Part shown: piece after piece, positions 43,977 through 52,681 of the stretch
How the letters are laid out: each line of letters begins with the position of its first letter
How positions within the stretch are numbered: position 1 is the stretch's first letter
Source: Roseibium algicola
Lineage (GTDB): Bacteria > Pseudomonadota > Alphaproteobacteria > Rhizobiales > Stappiaceae
NCBI RefSeq assembly: GCF_001999245.1
Contig: NZ_CP019630.1
Location: 2,534,501-2,598,500 of the forward strand
Length of the DNA stretch: 64,000 nt
Reading direction: 5' to 3'
Notes under the pieces: generated by a model
Told to the model about the DNA's origin: nothing
Seen by the model: the letters and a program-made list of their open reading frames with translations, nothing else
The model's database searches: none
Position numbers and translations under genes: made by a program

Positions 43977-44414
43977 TCAGCACTGATGGCTGTAGGTGAA
44001 CACCAGCGTGTCGGTGGTGTAGCGGCCGGTGGGGCGGCACTGGTTGAAGACTTCACGGGTGCCGGTGACAGTGACCTGAAGCTGGTCGCCGCGCACCGGG
44101 CCTTCGACGAAATATTCCAGCGGTGAACCCGGACAGTATTTGGAGAACACCCGGGCGGTGCCGGAATACCAGTTGCCGTTCTTGGCACCGCTGAAGAGCA
44201 GCGTGCCGCGCTGGACGCCGGCGTTGCGCAGGACGGGTTTTGGCACTTCATAGGACAGCCATCGCTGATTGCCCTGCGCCTGCAGCCGCATGAGCGAGCC
44301 ATTGTGGTTCCAGCAGCTGTCGGCCATGGCCTGACCGGAGAATGTCAGTCCCGGCAGGGCAAGGCCCAGCAAGGCCAGCGCCACGACTTTGATCGGATAT
44401 CTCAAGCTTTTCAT
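43977..44414 (-). CDS. Small secreted protein of unknown function
   Basis: 145 residues with a clear signal peptide (VVALALLGLALPGLTFSGQAMA|DS) and a mature part of about 115 residues holding four Cys (SCWNHNG, SKYCPGSPL, FNQCRPTG, SHQC-end), which may form two disulfides. Beta-rich pattern (NGNWYSGTARVF, GDQLQVTVTGTREVF, DTLVFTYSHQC). I do not recognise a family. The ATG at 44414 has GGGAGA six bases upstream. It is the last gene after a LysR on the same strand, 76 bp away. Confidence 0.8.
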   Translation of the reverse strand: MKSLRYPIKVVALALLGLALPGLTFSGQAMADSCWNHNGSLMRLQAQGNQRWLSYEVPKPVLRNAGVQRGTLLFSGAKNGNWYSGTARVFSKYCPGSPLEYFVEGPVRGDQLQVTVTGTREVFNQCRPTGRYTTDTLVFTYSHQC

Positions 44415-44490
44415 GTTGCATCTCCCAGCTTCCCCTGGGGAATCGAGGCAGATTCTCCCGTGTTTGCAACTGGTTTTGCCCGGCCGCCGC

Positions 44491-45324
44491 TTACCCTTTT
44501 GCCTCCAGAAGCCCCTGCAGACCTTTGCGCACATAAGGCAGGTATGTTTCCCCCACCGGCGTTCCGGCGACGATGCGAAGTTCCAGGTGTGGCAGGGCAG
44601 GCAGCGAGGTGACTGTGGGCAGGTCGGCGGCATGGAACCCGGCGAGGGCCGGAGCCACGGCGATGCCGGCACGGACAGCCGCCTCGATGACGACAAGGCC
44701 GGACACGGTGGCCTTGGTCGTCCATTTCACGGCGCTCGTGTCCAGCGCGGCAATGGCGGCATCGCGCATGGCGCATCTGTCGGCATAGACCGCAAGCGGC
44801 AGGGCATTTTTTGATGTTGAAAGCGACGCGCTGCCGAGCCAGACAAGCGGCACGCTGGCAACAAGGTCACCGGTCCGGCCCCGCTGGGGCGACACCACGA
44901 TGACAAGATCGTACCGGGAGCCGAGACTTGCCAGAAGCATCTGCGAGGAGTGGGTTTCCAGATCGAGAGAGCAGGGCTCCGGGCCGTCTTCCAGCGCTCT
45001 CAAGACAGGCACGAGGCCATAGGCGGCGATGTCGTCCGTTGCGCCAATGCGCAGGTACGGCAGCACCGAAGCCCCGCGCGCGGCGGATATCGCCTCGCGG
45101 TGCCGGGCCAGCAGGCTGCAGGCATGGCTGTAGAAGGTCTGTCCCGCCGGCGTCATCTCGACCGAACGGGTGGAGCGGTTGAACAATTGAACACCGAGTT
45201 CGGCTTCCAGGCCCTTTATCTGCTGGCTGACGGCAGACTGGGTGCGTCCGACATCCTCGCCGGCGGCACGGAAACTCTGCCGGTCACAGACGGCGACGAA
45301 GGTACGCAGGACATGCTCATCCAT
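44491..45324 (-). CDS. LysR family transcriptional regulator
   Basis: 277 residues: HTH at the N-terminus (HVLRTFVAVCDRQSFRAAGEDVGRTQSAVSQQIKGLEAELGVQLF) and an effector domain. The ATG at 45324 starts exactly at the conserved LysR boundary; the longer upstream frame is antisense to the next gene. It is divergent from the small-protein/EamA pair with an 87-bp shared promoter region, so those genes are its likely targets. Confidence 0.92.
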   Translation of the reverse strand: MDEHVLRTFVAVCDRQSFRAAGEDVGRTQSAVSQQIKGLEAELGVQLFNRSTRSVEMTPAGQTFYSHACSLLARHREAISAARGASVLPYLRIGATDDIAAYGLVPVLRALEDGPEPCSLDLETHSSQMLLASLGSRYDLVIVVSPQRGRTGDLVASVPLVWLGSASLSTSKNALPLAVYADRCAMRDAAIAALDTSAVKWTTKATVSGLVVIEAAVRAGIAVAPALAGFHAADLPTVTSLPALPHLELRIVAGTPVGETYLPYVRKGLQGLLEAKG

Positions 45325-45411
45325 TGAGTAATTTTTCTTTTCAATAAGTCCAGAACAATTAATTTCACAATAGAACCAATGACTGGCTATGTCCATTTGA
45401 GGAGACAAGCC

Positions 45412-45675
45412 ATGACACACATCCAGACAAATGACGAAAAACGGGTCTGCTTCGATTTCGAGATCGATTTCTCGAACGGTGGCGGCATTCAGGGGCAGGG
45501 CTTCCGGCTCGACATTCCCGGAGAGACCATCTCGGACGACGAACTTGCAGACTACATTGTGCGCGACATGCGCCTCTTGATGGTCGGCGAGGTGCGTATC
45601 CTCAACAAGACGATCATTACCGAAGCGCACAAGCGCCAAGCGGCGGCGAAGGACCGGACGGAGACCCGGCCTTGA
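45412..45675 (+). CDS. Small uncharacterised protein linked to LysR and EamA genes
   Basis: 87 residues starting at ATG with GAGGAG eight bases upstream. Soluble, acidic first half (CFDFEIDFSNGGGIQGQGFRLDIPGETISDDELADYIVRDMRLLMVGEV) and a basic C-terminal tail. The pattern GGGIQGQGFRLDIPG seems conserved-looking, but I cannot name the family; an enzyme-accessory or cyclase-like role is only a guess. Its stop overlaps the TTG start of the EamA gene (TTGA), so both are translationally coupled and divergent from a LysR regulator. Confidence 0.75.
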   Translation: MTHIQTNDEKRVCFDFEIDFSNGGGIQGQGFRLDIPGETISDDELADYIVRDMRLLMVGEVRILNKTIITEAHKRQAAAKDRTETRP

Positions 45676-46556
45676 AGGGACAAGACATTTTGCTCGCGCT
45701 TGTTGTGGTGTCGGTCTGGGGGTTCAATTTCGTGGTGATCAAGATCGGTCTGCAGGAACTGCCGCCAATCCTGTTTGCCGCATTGCGCTTTGCCCTGGCA
45801 GCTTTTCCGGCCGTCCTTTTCCTGAAGCGGCCGCGCACGTCGATGAAGCTGGTCGTCCTGTTCGGCCTGTTCATGTTCGCGCTGCAGTTCGGACTTCTGT
45901 TTGCCGGCATGCACCTTGGAATACCGGCAGGACTGGCCTCGCTTGTGCTGCAGGTTCATGTGTTCATCACGATAGCACTGGCCGTTGCCTTTCTGGGTGA
46001 AACGGCCAGTCCGGCGCAGATTGCCGGAGCCACGCTGGCGACCGCGGGCCTTGGCCTGGTGGCATTCAACCTGACGGGCAGCACAACACTGACCGGGCTT
46101 GGTCTGGTCGTTCTGGCCGCCTGTTGCTGGGCCATCGCCAATCTCGTTACCAAGCACATCGGCACCGTTGATCTGCTGTCGCTGGTTGCCTGGGGCAGCC
46201 TTGTGGCTCCGCTGCCGCTGTTGCTGCTATCGGCCTTCGTCGAGGGTCTCGACGTCTACCGGCAGGTCTATGAAACCGTTTCGTGGCGGGGGTTATTTGC
46301 TCTGTTCTACATCGTCTACCCGACGACCTTGCTGGGCTTTTCGGTGTGGAGCGGACTTCTGGCAAGATATCCGGCGGCGACCGTGGCGCCCTTCACCCTG
46401 CTGGTACCGATCGTAGGCATGCTCTCAGCTGCCCTTGTTCTGGGCGAACCTCTGGAGCCGTGGAAACTCGGCGCGGCAGCGCTGGTGGTATCGGGTCTTT
46501 GCGTCAATCTGTTCGGTTGGCAGTCTGCAGCGCGCCTGCGCCGGACGGGCGGCTAG
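45672..46556 (+). CDS. EamA/DMT superfamily transporter
   Basis: 294-residue drug/metabolite transporter with about ten membrane helices in two EamA repeats (GFNFVVIKIGLQELPPILFAALRFALAAFPAV in the first and ACCWAIANLVTKHIGTVDLLSLVAWGSLVAP in the second). Resembles the YdcZ/RhaT-like amino-acid or metabolite exporters. The start is a TTG that overlaps the stop of the upstream small gene by 4 bp. Probably controlled by the divergent LysR. Cargo unknown. Confidence 0.9.
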   Translation: MKGQDILLALVVVSVWGFNFVVIKIGLQELPPILFAALRFALAAFPAVLFLKRPRTSMKLVVLFGLFMFALQFGLLFAGMHLGIPAGLASLVLQVHVFITIALAVAFLGETASPAQIAGATLATAGLGLVAFNLTGSTTLTGLGLVVLAACCWAIANLVTKHIGTVDLLSLVAWGSLVAPLPLLLLSAFVEGLDVYRQVYETVSWRGLFALFYIVYPTTLLGFSVWSGLLARYPAATVAPFTLLVPIVGMLSAALVLGEPLEPWKLGAAALVVSGLCVNLFGWQSAARLRRTGG

Positions 46557-46566
46557 GAAGGCAATT

Positions 46567-47304
46567 TCAGCCGTACCCGTGCAGGCGAACCCCGTTCTGC
46601 TTCAGCCAGACGCGAGCCTTCGGTGTTTGCGGGGCAAGCTGTTCGCACAGGCGCCAGAAGCGCGCCGAATGGTTCATTTCCTTCAGATGCGCCACCTCGT
46701 GGGCCGCGACATAATCGAGGATTTCCGTTGGTGCCAGAATGAGCCGCCAGGAAAAGGAAAGTCGTCCGTTGGAGGCGCAAGACCCCCAGCGGCTGGTGGT
46801 GTCGCGAATGCTGATGGCCGCGACCTTCTTGCCGATGGTTGCGGCGTGGAGTGTTGTGCGGGCCGAGAGGTCCGCCCGGGCCTGTTCCTTCAGCCAGGTG
46901 GTGACCTTGCGCGGGATGTGGTCTTCAGCCCCCGGCACGAACAGCGCCGGCAAACCGGCGTCGTTCCGGCCAAGGGTAATCAACCCGCGCAGCTTGCCGG
47001 TTGGCACGATGACGTGATCCTCACCGCGCAGGGGTACGATTTCCCCGGGCAGAAACGTGACGTGGTCCGCCCTGTCCTGCAGACGCTCTATCAGCCAGTC
47101 GATGTGCTGGCGCGCGAACCGCTCGGCACGGGCAAGATCGCCGCCCTTGGGGACGGTCAGCACCGGACCGGACCTGTCGGCCGGCAGACGCAGAAGATAC
47201 CGCTGCGCGCGCGGATTGGCCTTGAGGCGGATGCGCACGGCACTGGCACCGGTCTGGATCTCGATATGGTCGGGCAGCGTTTTCTTGCCGGCGCGGAGAA
47301 ACAT
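46567..47304 (-). CDS. YgjP-like metallopeptidase (DUF45/SprT-like)
   Basis: About 245 residues. The zinc metallopeptidase motif HEVAHLKEMNHSARFW (HExxH plus downstream His) is near residue 200, preceded by the family signature TTSRWGSCASNGRLSFSWRLILAP. Such YgjP/WLM proteins are predicted metal-dependent hydrolases; physiological substrates are unknown. It is cytoplasmic. Convergent with the EamA gene (10-bp gap). ATG at 47304 chosen over the adjacent TTG. Confidence 0.9.
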   Translation of the reverse strand: MFLRAGKKTLPDHIEIQTGASAVRIRLKANPRAQRYLLRLPADRSGPVLTVPKGGDLARAERFARQHIDWLIERLQDRADHVTFLPGEIVPLRGEDHVIVPTGKLRGLITLGRNDAGLPALFVPGAEDHIPRKVTTWLKEQARADLSARTTLHAATIGKKVAAISIRDTTSRWGSCASNGRLSFSWRLILAPTEILDYVAAHEVAHLKEMNHSARFWRLCEQLAPQTPKARVWLKQNGVRLHGYG

Positions 47305-47444
47305 CAAGGGCGAAGGTCCATCGAATCAGTTGTTCCGATTTTAGCGAATTTGCGAGCGATTTCGCGGCAATTCTAAAGGGGGCAAATTGAATGAGATTCC
47401 GGCTTTCTGAAGGCCGGCTGCAATTCTGGCTGTTCTGAAACGGA

Positions 47445-47476
47445 CAAGAGCGGCGCCTTTTCAGGCGCCGCTCTTG
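47445..47476 (-). terminator. Strong hairpin after the DUF2852 gene
   Basis: CAAGAGCGGCGCC (47445-47457) and GGCGCCGCTCTTG (47464-47476) make a perfect 13-bp stem with a 6-nt loop, 38 bp beyond the stop of the minus-strand DUF2852 gene. A T tract is weak, but the stem is very stable. Confidence 0.7.
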
Positions 47477-47514
47477 GTCTGGCCGTCGGGGAACGGGTCC
47501 GGGAGGAGGAGACT

Positions 47515-47958
47515 TTACAGCGGTGCGGCTTCGTCGCCAGTGCTGCGGCCCCGATTGGCCATGAAGCGGTCGAATTCTTCCTGATCGCGCGCGCGGCGCA
47601 ATTCACGGAGGAAATCATCGAACTCGGCGCGCATGGTGTCGAGCTTGGCACGCTCTTCTTCCAGTCGCTTCAGTTCGCGCTCGCGATAGTCGTCAAATGC
47701 GACGTTGCCCGTGCGGGCATAGGCAGTCGTATTCATCTGCTCGAAGGCTCCCTTCAGCGGGCTGCCCCGCCACTGATCTTTCGCATCGCGGAGCATGCCT
47801 TCAAAGCGGTCGCCCCACAAAATGTAGGCAAGCATGGCAAGGCCAAGCGGCCAGAATGCCACGAAACCCAGCACCATCAGGCCGATAGTTACCGGCGTCC
47901 AGGCAGGTTTGATCATGCAACTTTTGGCTGTTGTCATCGTCCTATCCATTTCAGACAT
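47515..47958 (-). CDS. DUF2852 family membrane protein
   Basis: 147 residues. One or two N-terminal membrane helices (WTPVTIGLMVLGFVAFWPLGLAMLAYILWG) followed by a long charged coiled-coil-like region with the conserved TGNVAFDDYRERELKRLEEER. This is the DUF2852 family found widely in Hyphomicrobiales with no known role. The C-terminal helical tail should lie in the cytoplasm. Single gene. Confidence 0.9.
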   Translation of the reverse strand: MSEMDRTMTTAKSCMIKPAWTPVTIGLMVLGFVAFWPLGLAMLAYILWGDRFEGMLRDAKDQWRGSPLKGAFEQMNTTAYARTGNVAFDDYRERELKRLEEERAKLDTMRAEFDDFLRELRRARDQEEFDRFMANRGRSTGDEAAPL

Positions 47959-48101
47959 CCACGACTTTCCAAGTGGGGACGATTGCAGGCTCCTTCAAGG
48001 ATTCGTGACAGGGATCACAGAATTCCCGCAACGAAAAACCCGGTCTGCAAAGTTGCGGACCGGGCCTACTTCATTGATTTATATGTAAAATGCGAAACGG
48101 A

Positions 48102-48794
48102 TCAGTCGAATGGTCCGTCGATCACATGTTGCGCCGAATAGTTCGCCAGGAGCTTCTCGCGGTGCCATTCAGCCGCCATCGGCGCGTTGGCGTATTCGTG
48201 GAAGCAGGGCGTGCCGAGCGTGAAGTGAAGAAGTTTCGCGTCGGGGTTGGGGCCGAATTCATCCGGCAGCCAGTTCCATTCCTTCGGCAGCTCGCCGATG
48301 AGCTCGTCGTCCAGCCAGGTGAACCGGTGCAGCTGCGCACCGGTGGCATTCATCACGAAGTCGGGCGTTACCACCTTGTTGGCCGGGTGACCGCAGTTCC
48401 ACAACACCACGCTGGACCAGTTCTTGCGCGGGTAGTTCTCGTTCTTCGAGCCGAGATACTTGGTGGTCTGCCGGGTCTGATAGTCATGGTGGACACACAT
48501 GACCGCCTTGCTCTCGTCGCGCATGGCGAACAGCTTGGCAATGTCGTCCCGCACGATCATGTCGCCGTCCATGAACAGCGCCCAGCCGTTGTAGTTCATC
48601 AGGCTCGGGATCAGGAAGCGGGTGTAGATGAAGTGATTGGACCCGTCGGTATGGGTCTCGTTGTAGGTCTTCAAATTGTGCAGCGACAGCGGCGTAATCG
48701 CCAGCACGTCGCTCGAAAGCCGGGTCAGGCTGTTGGCGCAAACATGATAGGCAATCGCTTCACGCGGATCGAAACCAATAAAAATATTGAGCAC
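48102..48794 (-). CDS. Glycosyltransferase (GT8-like, DXD type)
   Basis: About 230 residues. It starts VLNIFIGFDPREAIAYHVCANSL and carries the DXD-type metal/nucleotide-sugar site in GWALFMDGDMIVRDDIAKLF, then WSSVVLWNCGHPAN and a C-terminal LLHFTLGTPCFHEY. These features fit glycosyltransferase family 8-like enzymes acting on a sugar-nucleotide donor. I chose the GTG at 48794 because GGAGG lies eight bases upstream and homologues begin here; the frame continues 36 codons upstream and would add a false signal-like helix. Acceptor unknown. Confidence 0.78.
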   Translation of the reverse strand: MLNIFIGFDPREAIAYHVCANSLTRLSSDVLAITPLSLHNLKTYNETHTDGSNHFIYTRFLIPSLMNYNGWALFMDGDMIVRDDIAKLFAMRDESKAVMCVHHDYQTRQTTKYLGSKNENYPRKNWSSVVLWNCGHPANKVVTPDFVMNATGAQLHRFTWLDDELIGELPKEWNWLPDEFGPNPDAKLLHFTLGTPCFHEYANAPMAAEWHREKLLANYSAQHVIDGPFD

Positions 48795-48957
48795 TACTGA
48801 AACCTCCGGCCTCGCTGTCTGACCGGCACTTGTATTGGGCCGAAAGGCCAGAATCAATAGCAGCAGGCAGGCTGCCGCCAGAAACCGGACTTTTTGGGAC
48901 AAGTTAAAGGCACGCGGCCAAAGGCACCCATGGTGGGTGCCTTCACCGATGCTTGTT

Positions 48958-50640
48958 TCAGCTCACCGTTTCGGAAAGCTGGCGGGCCTGCTCGATCCAG
49001 TTGTCCCGGGCGATACGGCCACGGAAATCCAGCTTGGTGTCCAGGGCCTCGATCTGCTCTTCCGTCAGGCCGGCGATTTGCCAGAAGTGGAAGATACCGG
49101 CTTCGTTGAGAGCCGATTCCAGTTTCGGGCCGACACCGCTGATCGATTTCAGATCATCCGCGGCACCGTCCGGCTTGGTCAGCAGGATGCTCTCCAGCGA
49201 ATTGCCGCTGCTCTTTGCAGCCGGTTTTGCCTTGGCAGGCGCTGCCTTCACGGCCGGTTCGGCAGCTGCTTTCGCAGCCGGTGCGGCAGCAGGCGCAGGT
49301 GCCGGTGCAGCGGCCTTGGCGACCGGAGCCTTGGCGGCAGGCTTGCGCAGGTCCGTACGGTTGGAGCGGATGAAATCCATGACCCGCGGCGCGATCTCGG
49401 ACCGCCAGCGCGATCCGTTGAAAACGCCGTAGTGGCCGACATTCGGCTGCTCGTAATGCGCCTTCATGTCGTCGTCCAGACTGGTGCAGAGCTTATGCGC
49501 CGCCTTGGTCTGGCCCCGGCCGGTGATGTCGTCCTTCTCTCCTTCAACGGTCAGAAGGGCCGTGCGGGTAATCTTGCCGCAATCCACCAGACGGCCATTG
49601 TGCATCATGGTGCCGTTCGGCAGCGCGTGCTCGATGAACACCGTTTCGACGGTCTGCAGATAGAATTCGGCCGTCAGGTCCATGACGGCGAGATATTCGT
49701 CATAGAAGTCGCGGTGTTTTTCGGCGTTGTCGCCGTCGCCTTCCACCAGATGCTGGAAGAAGTCCCGATGCGCGGTCACGTGACGGTCGAGGTTCATGCT
49801 CATGAACCCGGAAAGCTGCAGGAAGCCCGGATAAACGTCCCGCATGAAACCCGGATGCGGGAAGGGAACCTTCATGACGACGTTGTTCTTGAACCAGTCG
49901 ATACCCTTGGAAACCGCCAGGTCGTTGACCGCCGTCGGCGCCACGCGGGTGTCGATCGGTCCGCCCATCAGCGTCATCGTGGAGGGTACATAGGGGTCTT
50001 CGCGGTCTTCCATGACAGCGACGGCTGCCAGCACCGGCACGGACGGCTGACACACGCCCAGAATGTGTGTGTCCGGCCCGAGGAAGTGCAGCATCGAGAT
50101 GATATAATCGATATAATCATCAAGATCGAACTTGCCTTCCTGCACGGGAACCATGCGGGCATCGATCCAGTCGGTGATGTAGACATCCGCATTCGGCATC
50201 AGTGCTTCCACCGTACCGCGGAGCAACGTGGCGTAGTGGCCGGACATCGGCGCGACGATCAGGATCTTCGGATCGTTGCGGTGCGTCGTGACCCCGCGTT
50301 CGAAGTGGATCAGGTCGCAGAACGGACGGCTCCAGACGCTGACTTCACGTACAGAAACGCGCACACCGCTTACGGTGGTTTCCTTGAGACCGAACTCCGG
50401 CTTGCCGTAGCGGCGCGTCGTGCGTTCAAGCACCTCGCAGCCGGCAGCGATCGAACGGCCATAGCTGGTATGAGTCAGCGGATTCAGCGGGTTCTGGAAG
50501 TAGAGCCGGGTCATGTCGGCCAAAGCTCTGAAGGGCGCCATCGCGGCGTGGTTCAGTTCGTAAAGGTGGTAAAACGGCAAAGACGTCTCTCCTTTGCTGA
50601 ACCAATTGGTGCCGGCCCCATTGGCATTGTTCGTAAACAT
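48958..50640 (-). CDS. phaZ: Intracellular polyhydroxyalkanoate depolymerase with C-terminal helix-hairpin-helix domain
   Basis: 560 residues; intracellular PhaZ enzymes are usually about 400-430. Residues 1-420 are a typical PhaZ: FYHLYELNHAAMAPFRALADMTR at the start, alpha/beta hydrolase core, nucleophile in HILGVCQPSVPVLAAV (Cys197) and PNVGHYGVFNGSRWR near the end with a catalytic His. It mobilises PHB granules. An Ala/Pro/Lys-rich linker (about 430-485) then leads to a helix-hairpin-helix-like domain, DDLKSISGVGPKLESALNEAGI, of the kind seen at the C-termini of alphaproteobacterial L21 and NuoE proteins. A TGC-rich dyad lies just upstream of the ATG. Confidence 0.9.
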   Translation of the reverse strand: MFTNNANGAGTNWFSKGETSLPFYHLYELNHAAMAPFRALADMTRLYFQNPLNPLTHTSYGRSIAAGCEVLERTTRRYGKPEFGLKETTVSGVRVSVREVSVWSRPFCDLIHFERGVTTHRNDPKILIVAPMSGHYATLLRGTVEALMPNADVYITDWIDARMVPVQEGKFDLDDYIDYIISMLHFLGPDTHILGVCQPSVPVLAAVAVMEDREDPYVPSTMTLMGGPIDTRVAPTAVNDLAVSKGIDWFKNNVVMKVPFPHPGFMRDVYPGFLQLSGFMSMNLDRHVTAHRDFFQHLVEGDGDNAEKHRDFYDEYLAVMDLTAEFYLQTVETVFIEHALPNGTMMHNGRLVDCGKITRTALLTVEGEKDDITGRGQTKAAHKLCTSLDDDMKAHYEQPNVGHYGVFNGSRWRSEIAPRVMDFIRSNRTDLRKPAAKAPVAKAAAPAPAPAAAPAAKAAAEPAVKAAPAKAKPAAKSSGNSLESILLTKPDGAADDLKSISGVGPKLESALNEAGIFHFWQIAGLTEEQIEALDTKLDFRGRIARDNWIEQARQLSETVS

Positions 50641-50672
50641 TTTTTTCGGCCCGTCTCTTCTTACACCATCTA

Positions 50673-50704
50673 TTGCATTGCAACAGGATAGCTATGCCTG
50701 TTGC
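50673..50704 (-). promoter_or_regulatory. TGC-rich inverted repeat upstream of phaZ
   Basis: GCAACAGG (50680-50687) and CCTGTTGC (50697-50704) form a perfect 8-bp dyad with a 9-nt spacer; TTGCATTGCAA overlaps its left arm (50673-50683). A second TGCAATGCA lies at 50790-50798. PhaR-type regulators of PHB metabolism are reported to bind TGC-rich dyads, so a PhaR-like operator is plausible. No phaR gene is in the window. Confidence 0.45.
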
Positions 50705-50861
50705 AGCCCGCAATACTTCTAATTGGTATGTGAATACGCGCCTAAGTGCTCAGGATCGCGACGAAAGACATTTTCGCACCAAATCACTGTGCAATGCAAA
50801 AGACCCAATAGAACATTTAAATCAATTTGGTAGCATTATATTAACGGCGTTCCAGAACGGC

Positions 50862-52025
50862 TCAGGCGGCCAGATCTGCGACCACCGCATCGAGCACGAA
50901 AAAACCTTCACGGGTTGCGCGAATGCGGTTTTCCCCGATTTCTTCCACCATGCCATGCTCTATCAGGGCTGCCAGACGAAGCGGATCGATGGAGCGGCTC
51001 GCATAACGCTCGTAGCGTTTCAGGTCGATCCCCTCGGTCAACCGTAGTCCCATGAGCAGGAATTCGTCGCCTTGCTCCTCTTCGGAAAGACCGGCGTTTT
51101 CGATCAATGCATGACCGTGGCTTTCGACATTTTCCAGCCAGGTCTCCGGATGGCGCTCGGTGGCGGTTGCAAGCTTGCTGACACCCACCGTGATGCGCCC
51201 ATGGGCACCGGGCCCGACGCCGACATAATCGCCGTAGCGCCAGTAAACCAGATTATGCCGGCATTCGGCGCCCGGACGGGCGTGGTTGGAGACTTCATAT
51301 GCGGGCAGACCGGCAGCAGCGGTCACATCCTGCGTCAGTTCATAGAATTCGGCGCCGAGATCCTGATCCGGCATCTTCAGCTTGCCGGCGTGAAACAGCG
51401 TATGGAAGGGCGTGCCTTCCTCGATCGTGAGCTGGTAGAGCGACAGGTGATCGGCCGCGAGCGCAATGGCCTCGTTCAGTTCCTGTTCCCAACCGGCCAG
51501 TGTCTGACCCGGCCGGGCATAGATAAGGTCGAACGACAGGCGCGGGAAGGTTGCCCGCGCGGTTTCGATAGCGGTGCGGGCCGTGCGCGCATCATGCAGG
51601 CGGCCAAGCAGCCTCAGATCCGTATCGATGAGCGACTGCACGCCCAGCGAGACCCGATTGACACCTGCTGCCCGGTAACCGCGAAAGCGCTCGGCCTCGA
51701 CCGACGAAGGATTGGCCTCCAGCGAGATTTCGACGTTCTCATCCATCGACCAGCGATCGGAAATCGCCTTCAGGATACGGTCGACCGTTGCCGGTTCCAT
51801 GAGCGAAGGCGTGCCGCCGCCCAGGAACACGGACTGAACCGTCCTGCCCTTCGTCAAATCGGCGAAATGAGAGAGTTCCCGTTCGAACGCGGCCGCGAAA
51901 CGGGCCTGGTCGACCGGCTGGTGACGGACATGGGAGTTGAAGTCGCAATAAGGGCATTTGGCCGCGCAGAACGGCCAATGAATATAAATGCCGAAGCCTC
52001 CTTCGGCTGCCCCCACACCTGTCAC
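50862..52025 (-). CDS. hemW: Radical SAM haem chaperone HemW
   Basis: 387 residues. Radical SAM cluster motif CAAKCPYC near residues 19-26 in IYIHWPFCAAKCPYCDF, then GGGTPSLM, LEANPSSVEAERF, the HemW-type haem-binding motif CRHNLVYWR and the C-terminal HemN-like domain. HemW delivers haem to membrane proteins and is not the coproporphyrinogen oxidase. The start is GTG with an A/G-rich site. It lies 6 bp downstream of rdgB; order rph-rdgB-hemW is standard in alphaproteobacteria. Confidence 0.94.
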   Translation of the reverse strand: MTGVGAAEGGFGIYIHWPFCAAKCPYCDFNSHVRHQPVDQARFAAAFERELSHFADLTKGRTVQSVFLGGGTPSLMEPATVDRILKAISDRWSMDENVEISLEANPSSVEAERFRGYRAAGVNRVSLGVQSLIDTDLRLLGRLHDARTARTAIETARATFPRLSFDLIYARPGQTLAGWEQELNEAIALAADHLSLYQLTIEEGTPFHTLFHAGKLKMPDQDLGAEFYELTQDVTAAAGLPAYEVSNHARPGAECRHNLVYWRYGDYVGVGPGAHGRITVGVSKLATATERHPETWLENVESHGHALIENAGLSEEEQGDEFLLMGLRLTEGIDLKRYERYASRSIDPLRLAALIEHGMVEEIGENRIRATREGFFVLDAVVADLAA

Positions 52026-52031
52026 GTCTTT

Positions 52032-52670
52032 TTATCCTTCCAGGCAGCCGGCAGAAAAGAGCTGGAATGCCCGCGCCCTGTGTGAAAGGGCGGATCCGTC
52101 CTTTGACCAGCCGTGTTTTTCTTCAGAGGTCATTTCGCCGAAGGTCCGCTCATGGCCATCCGGCTGGAAAACCGGGTCGTAGCCGAAGCCCTGCGTACCG
52201 CGCGGCGGCCAGACGATCTGTCCCTCGACCTCGCCGCGGAAGAACTCTTCGCTGCCGTCCGGCCAAGCCAGGCACAACACGGCAACAAAAGATCCCCGGC
52301 GCTTGTCGTCCGTCGTTGCACCCAGGGTCTGAAGCTTTTCCTCGATCGTGCGCATGGCCATCGCGAAGTCCTTGTCCGGACCAGCCCAGCGCGCGGAATA
52401 GATGCCCGGATCGCCGTTCAGTGCCGCAACGCAGAAGCCGCTGTCATCAGCCAGGGCCGGCAAGCGGGAAGCCTTGGCCGCCGCATGGGCCTTGATGGCT
52501 GCGTTTTCCTCGAACGTGACACCCGTCTCGTCCGGTTCCGGCAGGTCCAGCTCTCCGGCGGAGATCACTTCGAAACCATAAGGCTGAAGCAGTTCGTTGA
52601 TCTCGCGGATCTTGCCCTTGTTGTGGCTTGCGACAACCAGTTTGCCCGGTTCCAGCTTGCGATGGCTCAT
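52032..52670 (-). CDS. rdgB: Non-canonical purine NTP pyrophosphatase (ITPase)
   Basis: 212-residue HAM1/RdgB enzyme that hydrolyses ITP, dITP and XTP to monophosphates, cleaning the nucleotide pool. The N-terminal [19 protein letters not shown] (SHNxxK motif), [14 protein letters not shown], the [24 protein letters not shown] block and [15 protein letters not shown] are diagnostic. Full length. Starts 11 bp downstream of rph on the minus strand, and hemW follows. Confidence 0.96.
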   Translation of the reverse strand: MSHRKLEPGKLVVASHNKGKIREINELLQPYGFEVISAGELDLPEPDETGVTFEENAAIKAHAAAKASRLPALADDSGFCVAALNGDPGIYSARWAGPDKDFAMAMRTIEEKLQTLGATTDDKRRGSFVAVLCLAWPDGSEEFFRGEVEGQIVWPPRGTQGFGYDPVFQPDGHERTFGEMTSEEKHGWSKDGSALSHRARAFQLFSAGCLEG

Positions 52671-52681
52671 GGTTTGCGCCC

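Noticed and set aside
45325..45639. 105-codon extension of the LysR gene
   Set aside because: It runs antisense over the 87-residue small gene, and the HTH begins exactly at the ATG at 45324.
48835..50691. Long open frame of about 620 codons on the plus strand opposite phaZ
   Set aside because: It crosses the full phaZ gene in antisense; no domain signature, and phaZ is clearly coding.
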